In this document: piece by piece, positions 29,862 to 34,510 of the stretch
How the letters are laid out: each line of letters opens with the position of its first letter
How positions within the stretch are numbered: position 1 is the first letter of the stretch
Assembly: GCA_014190275.1 (NCBI GenBank)
Contig: BJGE01000019.1
Location: forward strand, 1 to 34,510
Length of the DNA: 34,510 bases
From: Actinomycetes bacterium
GTDB lineage: Bacteria > Actinomycetota > Actinomycetes > S36-B12
Direction: 5' to 3'
Position numbers and translations under genes: made by a program
The notes under the pieces: generated by a model
Told to the model about the DNA's origin: nothing
Database searches by the model: none
The model's input: only the letters and a program-made list of their open reading frames with translations

Positions 29862-31358
29862 ATGACCTTCACGTCAAGAAACCCGGCTGACTTCAGCGAG
29901 GTCATCGCGACCTTCCCGCTGGTGAGCGCCGCTGAGGTGAGCGAAAACTGCCGCGTGGCCCACGATGCGCAGCCCGGTTGGGCTCGGGTCCCCGCGCCGG
30001 CGCGCGGTCGGGTCATTGCCCAGGTCGGGCGCCTGGTGGAGGCGAATAAGGAAGCCCTCGCGACACTTGTTTCACGGGAGATCGGCAAGGTATACGCCGA
30101 AGCCCTCGGTGAGGTGCAGGAGGTCATCGATACCTGCGACTTCTTCCTGGGTGAAGGCCGGCGCCTTTATGGGCAGACCATCCCGAGCGAGATGCCGGAC
30201 AAACAACTGTTTACCTTCCGCAATCCGGTGGGTGCGGTGATGATCGTTACGGCAGCAAACTTCCCGGCAGCCGTCCCGTCCTGGTACTTCATTCCGGCGT
30301 TACTCACCGGCAACTCGGTGGTCTGGAAGCCTGCCGAGCATGCGGGCGCCATCGCACTTGCCATTGCGGAACTCTTACACGCCGGCGGTGTACCAAAGGA
30401 CGTACTTCGAGTTGTCATCGCTGATGGCCCAACCACCTACGCGGGGCTGGAGGTGGCTCTGACGGCTGGTTATGTCGACAAAGTCGGGTTCACCGGTTCG
30501 ACGGCCGTCGGGCGCAAGCTGGGTGAGCTAGCGGGCCGGCACCTGCAATCACCTTGCCTAGAACTCGGCGGCAAGAACCCGATGGTGGTGATGGCCGATG
30601 CGGACATCGACCTGGTCATTGAAGGTGCCCTATTCGCCGGGTTTGGCACCGCTGGCCAGCGGTGCACCTCACTCGGCACCCTCTGGTTGCATCGGTCAAT
30701 TCACGATGCGGTGCTCACCCGCTACGCGCAAACCGTCGCTAGTGCCGCCGTCGGCGACCCGTTCGCCGACGTACTTTATGGGCCGATGATCGATGAAAAA
30801 TACTTGGCCGACCACCTCTTGCATCTTGAGCTGATTCAGTCGCATCACAGCGTCTACGGCTCAACCGGGGTTGGCCGAATAACCGCCGACAACCCCCGTG
30901 CAGGTTTTGTCGGTGATCCAGCGGTGGGCTGGTTCGCCCACCCGACCATCGTGGCCGGGGTGCGCCCGGGTGATGCGCTCTATGCCAACGAGACTTTCGG
31001 CCCACTTGTTGGCATCGGTGTATTCGACTCACTGGACGAAGCCATTGAGTTGGCGAATGGGCACGGCTACGGCCTCTCAAGTGCGCTTTACTCCAATGAC
31101 CCGAAGACAATCTGGCGGTTTCGACAAGGCATTAGCGCCGGGATGCTGTCAATAAACAATTCAACCTCCGGGGCAGAAGCCCATCTGCCATTTGGCGGCA
31201 ATGGCAAGAGCGGTAACGGCTCCAGACAAAGTGGTATCTGGGTACTTGATCAATTCACCAGATGGCAGGCAATGAACTGGGATTACAGCGGTAAGTTGCA
31301 AAAGGCGCAGATGGATGTTTTAGATCTGCCACATGATCCTGATTTCAAGATCAGCTAG
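29862..31358 (+). CDS. NAD(P)-dependent aldehyde dehydrogenase
   Basis: This 498-residue enzyme of the aldehyde dehydrogenase superfamily oxidises an aldehyde to the acid. Asn133 (TAANFPAAVP), FTGSTAVGR, the general-base Glu234 (LELGGKNP) and the catalytic Cys268 (AGQRCTS) are all present. The C-terminal segment SINNSTSGAEAHLPFGGNGK and WDYSGKLQKAQMD are unlike standard betaine or succinate-semialdehyde enzymes; it recalls amino-acid-derived semialdehyde dehydrogenases, but the substrate is open. I start at ATG 29862, with AGGA 7 nt upstream beside a small hairpin (GCCAG-TCAT-CTGGC, 29837-29850). The FAD oxidase gene begins 7 bp after its stop, suggesting sequential steps. Confidence 0.92.
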   Translation: MTFTSRNPADFSEVIATFPLVSAAEVSENCRVAHDAQPGWARVPAPARGRVIAQVGRLVEANKEALATLVSREIGKVYAEALGEVQEVIDTCDFFLGEGRRLYGQTIPSEMPDKQLFTFRNPVGAVMIVTAANFPAAVPSWYFIPALLTGNSVVWKPAEHAGAIALAIAELLHAGGVPKDVLRVVIADGPTTYAGLEVALTAGYVDKVGFTGSTAVGRKLGELAGRHLQSPCLELGGKNPMVVMADADIDLVIEGALFAGFGTAGQRCTSLGTLWLHRSIHDAVLTRYAQTVASAAVGDPFADVLYGPMIDEKYLADHLLHLELIQSHHSVYGSTGVGRITADNPRAGFVGDPAVGWFAHPTIVAGVRPGDALYANETFGPLVGIGVFDSLDEAIELANGHGYGLSSALYSNDPKTIWRFRQGISAGMLSINNSTSGAEAHLPFGGNGKSGNGSRQSGIWVLDQFTRWQAMNWDYSGKLQKAQMDVLDLPHDPDFKIS

Positions 31359-31365
31359 CCACGTG

Positions 31366-32517
31366 ATGGACAAAGGCGCTCCCGCTGCGGCCGATGTAGT
31401 TGTGGTCGGCGGCGGTGTCATGGGTGCGTCGGCGGCATTTCATCTTGCTGAGGCAGGAGTCGACGTTGTACTGGTCGAGCGTGGTGATCTTGCCGGGGGG
31501 TCGACCTCTAAGGCCGCCGGCGGCGTGCGTGCGAATTTCTCAGATGAACTAAATATCGCCCTCGGTAAGCGATCACTGGAGCTGTTCGCGGACTTCACCA
31601 GTAGGCCAGGGCAGCAGATCGACCTACACCGGACCGGGTACCTCTTCGTACTGACAAGTGCCGAGGCGGTCGACGATTTTGAGCAGGCGGTCGCACTACA
31701 GCAGCAAATGGGGGTGCACGCGGAACTAGTGGATCCGCTGCGGGCCAGCGAACTCTCACCGTATCTAGATATTTCGGGAGTGCTAGCGGCCGCTTGGTCA
31801 CCTGATGATGGCCATTGCACCCCTGAGTCGGTGGTGCAGGGTTACGCGGCGGGCGCGCGGCGCTTTGGTGCGCGGCTAATGACCCACACTGAAGTCACGA
31901 ATATTTTCGTCTCTGGCGGCGAGATCCATGCGGTGGAAACATCGGCCGGGTCAATAGCCACCCCTTGTGTTATCAACTGTGCCGGTGCCTGGTCGCCGCA
32001 AATTGCAAACTTCGTGGGTTTGGATTTACCGGTCGTACCAATTCGCCGGCAACTGGTGGTAACCGAACCACTAGCAAATCCGATGCCAACCGCCTTCACC
32101 ATTGACTATGGGACGACCTTCTATTGGCACCGCGAGGGGCCGGGGATATTAATGGGCTTCTCCGACCCAAGCACGAAACCGAGTTTCGATTGCACCGATG
32201 ATCCTGGGTTTTTAGGTCAATTGGCCGAGTTAGCGCGGGTGCGCGCACCGGCGCTCCTTGATATCGGAATCAAGACGGGTTGGGCGGGGCTGTATGAAGT
32301 TACCCCAGATCACAATGCGCTCCTTGGGCAAAGTCATGAAGTCTCCCGGATGCTTTATGCAACCGGGTTCTCCGGGCACGGCTTCCTGCAAGGACCGGCG
32401 GTTGGTGAGATCCTGCGCGACGTGTATTTAGGTTGTCCACCCTTCATCGATATCGCGCCGCTGGATGTTCGACGTTTTGCGAGCGGCGCACTTCGCCCCG
32501 AACGCAATGTCGTCTGA
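31366..32517 (+). CDS. FAD-dependent oxidoreductase of the DAO family
   Basis: This 383-residue flavoprotein has the dinucleotide-binding motif VVVVGGGVMGASAAFHLAEA at about residues 11-30. GGSTSKAAGGVRANF and CVINCAGAWSPQIANFVGL follow, and the C-terminal YEVTPDHNALLGQ and GFSGHGFLQGPAVGE match the DAO fold of sarcosine oxidase beta-type, D-amino-acid and pipecolate oxidases. It likely oxidises an amine or amino acid, producing an imine that gives an aldehyde, which the adjacent aldehyde dehydrogenase could take. Start ATG 31366 (GTG 31363 also possible) lies 7 bp after the upstream stop. The substrate is inference only. Confidence 0.9.
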   Translation: MDKGAPAAADVVVVGGGVMGASAAFHLAEAGVDVVLVERGDLAGGSTSKAAGGVRANFSDELNIALGKRSLELFADFTSRPGQQIDLHRTGYLFVLTSAEAVDDFEQAVALQQQMGVHAELVDPLRASELSPYLDISGVLAAAWSPDDGHCTPESVVQGYAAGARRFGARLMTHTEVTNIFVSGGEIHAVETSAGSIATPCVINCAGAWSPQIANFVGLDLPVVPIRRQLVVTEPLANPMPTAFTIDYGTTFYWHREGPGILMGFSDPSTKPSFDCTDDPGFLGQLAELARVRAPALLDIGIKTGWAGLYEVTPDHNALLGQSHEVSRMLYATGFSGHGFLQGPAVGEILRDVYLGCPPFIDIAPLDVRRFASGALRPERNVV

Positions 32518-32535
32518 TAATCGTTAGCGCTGCAA

Positions 32536-34086
32536 TTAGGCGCGCGACTCGAACATGCCGAGGAGGGCGGCGATTCCGAGAACTGATCGGGGTGAATATG
32601 CGGCCCGCCAAAGCCCACCGTGGTTTGCTCCCTGCACGAACAACTCCATCGGATTACTCAACGCGGTGCCCGGATTAGCTGTGGCTGCAGGATTGCGCAG
32701 ATCATGAACCAGGAGTGCAGCCATGAGTGCGGTCGACGTTGCCGGCTCGAACACCTCGATACCAAATTTATCCGCACCGGCGTAAGCCGCGGCCAGCGCC
32801 CGATTCTTGACCACCGATTGGGTGCGTGTGGCAGGCGCAAGATTAATTGAAACCGGCGTCCCCGCTGACCGCGCCACCAATGCGCGCCACCGCTGCATTC
32901 GTTTGGCCAGCGCGTAGTTCGCACCCTGCTGCGAGATGAGCGAGTCGTTAAGGCCGACTTCGGTGCCATCGGCGGCCACTAGGGTGTCCGGATAATTGGG
33001 CTCAAATTGCTTAAGGGCGCGCAGGGGGGTTTGCAGCAGCCCACTTAAGCCGCGTGAATCCCAGCGACGACGTGACTCAAGGACGGCAGCAAGTGGCACC
33101 ATGAAGGTGTCGGTAGGGGTGGCCAGATAGGCGAGGGTGATGTCATTGCGGCTACCGAGTAGATCGGCGACCACGGCATCGGCCGCCATCGACAGCAACG
33201 CATGCGTGGCTCCGTCGGCGTATGCGTAGGTGCCGAGCACGAAGGGCTGCTCGATTTCAGCGAGCCAGGTGCGGACTTCCGGAGTGCGGGTAAGTAAGTT
33301 CGCGCCGGCGACGTTCGCGATCACGACATCGTCCTCGGGGTGCACGAGCCCATCCAGGACTAGTGGTGGGTGGCCATCAGCATCAAACTCGATCGGGATT
33401 CGAACGCTGCCCGCCGTGCTGCGCGTGATGTCGATCAGTCGCTGCCAGATTGCTGGCCGCCTAAGGTCGATGGCGTGCACGGTGGCACCCCAGCGCAGCA
33501 GTGATCTGGTCGGGCCCATTTCGGCCCCGGCACCGAGTAACGCGATATCCACCCCGCGCAGATCAAGCCAGTCTGGATTGTCGAGCACCAGGTGGATTGC
33601 CGCCCCGAAACTCGGTTCGGCTATGCCATCGTCAACCCACTTGTCGACTTGGTCGCGCAGGTGCCGGCCGAACAAGCGCTTACCCCGGTATGGCACGGAT
33701 AGATCCGAGTCCAGTTGGGCGTTGCCTTGGATCTGAACAGAGCCGAAGCCGGGTGCGGTAAATGCCCCCATGGCCGCATCGACACTTAGTTCTTGGCCGT
33801 CGCGGCCAAATCGAAAGCGCCGGTGCGCCGACGCTAGACCGTCGCGTGAGATCTGCAGTGCGGCATCTGGTGTCGCGGTGGCGGCCGCGACGATATCTCG
33901 GATTGGGCGAAGGTAGCCAGCACGCCAGTCCTTGGTGTGCTCGATGCGATCGGCGAGTTCTGGCGCTACGCCGCGGGCACAATCGGCGAAGATGGCGCGC
34001 CCGGTGGCGCTGGTGCTGCGTTTGCCATCACCGCCCGAAGGGAAATGGACCCCATCGGGCATCGTGTCGTCTGTGTTCGCGGGCAC
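32536..34086 (-). CDS. Conserved hypothetical protein with Rossmann-like segment
   Basis: This 516-residue cytosolic protein is of a family I cannot name. It has a nucleotide-binding-like segment, VDIALLGAGAEMGPTRSLLR, followed by an acidic strand end (HAIDLRRPAIW), as in a Rossmann fold. Later segments are YADGATHALLSMAADAV, LATPTDTFMVPLAAVLESR and a C-terminal ELFVQGANHGGLWRAAYSPR. No signal peptide. Several starts are possible; I choose GTG 34086 because TATTCT stands 6 nt upstream, the leaderless spacing seen elsewhere here. ATG 34062 would shorten it by eight residues, and ATG 34134 would overlap the upstream gene. It lies just downstream of a PLP decarboxylase gene on the same strand. 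Confidence 0.72.
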   Translation of the reverse strand: MPANTDDTMPDGVHFPSGGDGKRSTSATGRAIFADCARGVAPELADRIEHTKDWRAGYLRPIRDIVAAATATPDAALQISRDGLASAHRRFRFGRDGQELSVDAAMGAFTAPGFGSVQIQGNAQLDSDLSVPYRGKRLFGRHLRDQVDKWVDDGIAEPSFGAAIHLVLDNPDWLDLRGVDIALLGAGAEMGPTRSLLRWGATVHAIDLRRPAIWQRLIDITRSTAGSVRIPIEFDADGHPPLVLDGLVHPEDDVVIANVAGANLLTRTPEVRTWLAEIEQPFVLGTYAYADGATHALLSMAADAVVADLLGSRNDITLAYLATPTDTFMVPLAAVLESRRRWDSRGLSGLLQTPLRALKQFEPNYPDTLVAADGTEVGLNDSLISQQGANYALAKRMQRWRALVARSAGTPVSINLAPATRTQSVVKNRALAAAYAGADKFGIEVFEPATSTALMAALLVHDLRNPAATANPGTALSNPMELFVQGANHGGLWRAAYSPRSVLGIAALLGMFESRA

Positions 34087-34092
34087 CAGTGC

Positions 34093-34098
34093 AGAATA
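34093..34098 (-). promoter_or_regulatory. -10 box with leaderless spacing for the conserved hypothetical
   Basis: Minus-strand TATTCT, then 6 nt, then GTG 34086. It lies just past the stop codon of the decarboxylase gene. No matching -35 box is evident. Confidence 0.45.
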
Positions 34099-34099
34099 C

Positions 34100-34510
34100 C
34101 TATTTCTTTGACGAGTGAAGGCTCGGGTCTTCATGCGGGTCAAGATTGCCCAGCTCGGCTGCGATCGCAAGGGTTATGTCGACGTCAGTCAGAGTGGTTC
34201 GAAAATTAGTAAAGCACGGACGAAGCCACACCTGACCATCGATTGTTGCGGGTGAGATGTAGACGCGCCCGTCCTGCTGCATACTCGAGCAAAGGTCAAG
34301 GTTGTGGGCGTCCAAATCGGTGCAACCGGGTGGCACATGGCGAAACGGCACGATTGACAACTGCGGCGGCGCGGCCAGAACCTCGAATTCCGGATGCGCG
34401 GCGGCGGCCCGATAAAGGTGTTGTGCTTGCTCGCAATTCCCCGCAATGGCCTCGCGGAAGGCGTGGGCACCGTGGACGCGCAATGCCAACCAAAGTTTCA
34501 AGGCCCTAAG
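34100..34510 (-). CDS. Group II PLP-dependent decarboxylase (5' partial)
   Basis: The C-terminal 136 residues are visible; the gene continues past the right edge. ALKLWLALRVHGAHAFREAI, HPEFEVLAAPPQLSIVPFRH, the GRVYISPATIDGQVWLRPC segment and NFRTT are the standard C-terminal signature of aromatic-L-amino-acid/tyrosine/glutamate-type decarboxylases, fold type I. The PLP-binding Lys lies outside the window. These enzymes remove the carboxyl group from an amino acid to give an amine; which amino acid cannot be told from this part. The TTG at 34501 is internal and not the start. Confidence 0.9.
   Translation of the reverse strand, partial: LRALKLWLALRVHGAHAFREAIAGNCEQAQHLYRAAAAHPEFEVLAAPPQLSIVPFRHVPPGCTDLDAHNLDLCSSMQQDGRVYISPATIDGQVWLRPCFTNFRTTLTDVDITLAIAAELGNLDPHEDPSLHSSKK

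Overview
The window is a gene-dense, high-G+C stretch that reads like an actinobacterial chromosome, possibly from a free-living aquatic Actinomycetota lineage. The clues are GTG starts, many -10 boxes only 6-7 nt before the start codon (leaderless transcripts), tRNA genes without encoded CCA, secreted proteins with Ser/Thr/Pro/Ala-rich or Gly/Ser linkers, P450 enzymes, and a short Cys/Lys/Trp tail on a secreted propeller protein that I associate with such lineages. The lineage call is inference; the window has no rRNA or other phylogenetic marker.

Layout. Positions 1-626 hold the 3' part of a surface protein with Gly/Ser repeats and an Lcl/DUF1566-type domain. A vapBC-type toxin-antitoxin pair follows on the minus strand (836-1473). 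Next is a tRNA cluster Glu-Asp-Phe (2184 to 1891, minus) whose Asp-Phe spacer is almost entirely two hairpins. A small zincin metallopeptidase and an SDR dehydrogenase follow, then a Sua5-type threonylcarbamoyl-AMP synthase and a 916-residue secreted subtilase with an inserted nidogen-like domain. Positions 7441-11783 hold an HtrA-type protease, an MpaB-like oxygenase and a secreted heparinase II/III-like lyase.

Positions 11761-14635 form a pentose block: ribokinase, xylulokinase and ribose-5-phosphate isomerase B. Positions 14644-17566 encode mostly exported proteins: an alpha/beta hydrolase, a small lipoprotein, a thioredoxin-fold-like protein and a five-bladed propeller glycosidase-like protein. 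Two divergent cytochrome P450 genes with a TetR gene occupy 17611-20688. tRNA-Lys follows at 20932, then about 1 kb of decayed sequence with a GntR-regulator remnant and a candidate small membrane protein.

From 22038 the genes are an AT-richer alpha/beta hydrolase, an EamA transporter, a TlpA-like thioredoxin, an ultra-acidic small protein, a FucU/RbsD mutarotase, a secreted HNH nuclease with an Excalibur domain, a superinfection-immunity-like membrane protein, a second xylulokinase, an aldose-epimerase remnant and a Gfo/Idh/MocA dehydrogenase. After a 388-bp structured intergenic region come an orphan 57-residue peptide gene, an aldehyde dehydrogenase and an FAD-dependent oxidase. A 516-residue protein of unknown function and the C-terminal part of a group II PLP decarboxylase close the window.

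The themes are sugar and pentose salvage (two FGGY kinases, RbsK, RpiB, FucU, a mutarotase remnant, Gfo/Idh) and secreted degradation of protein, polysaccharide and DNA. Genes are tightly packed and several convergent pairs overlap. No CRISPR array, phage module or intact insertion sequence is visible. The points most worth a second look are the 57-residue peptide with its structured upstream region and apparently ownerless terminator, the tRNA spacer hairpins, the nidogen-subtilase fusion, the nuclease/immunity-like convergent pair, and the recurring leaderless promoter arrangement.
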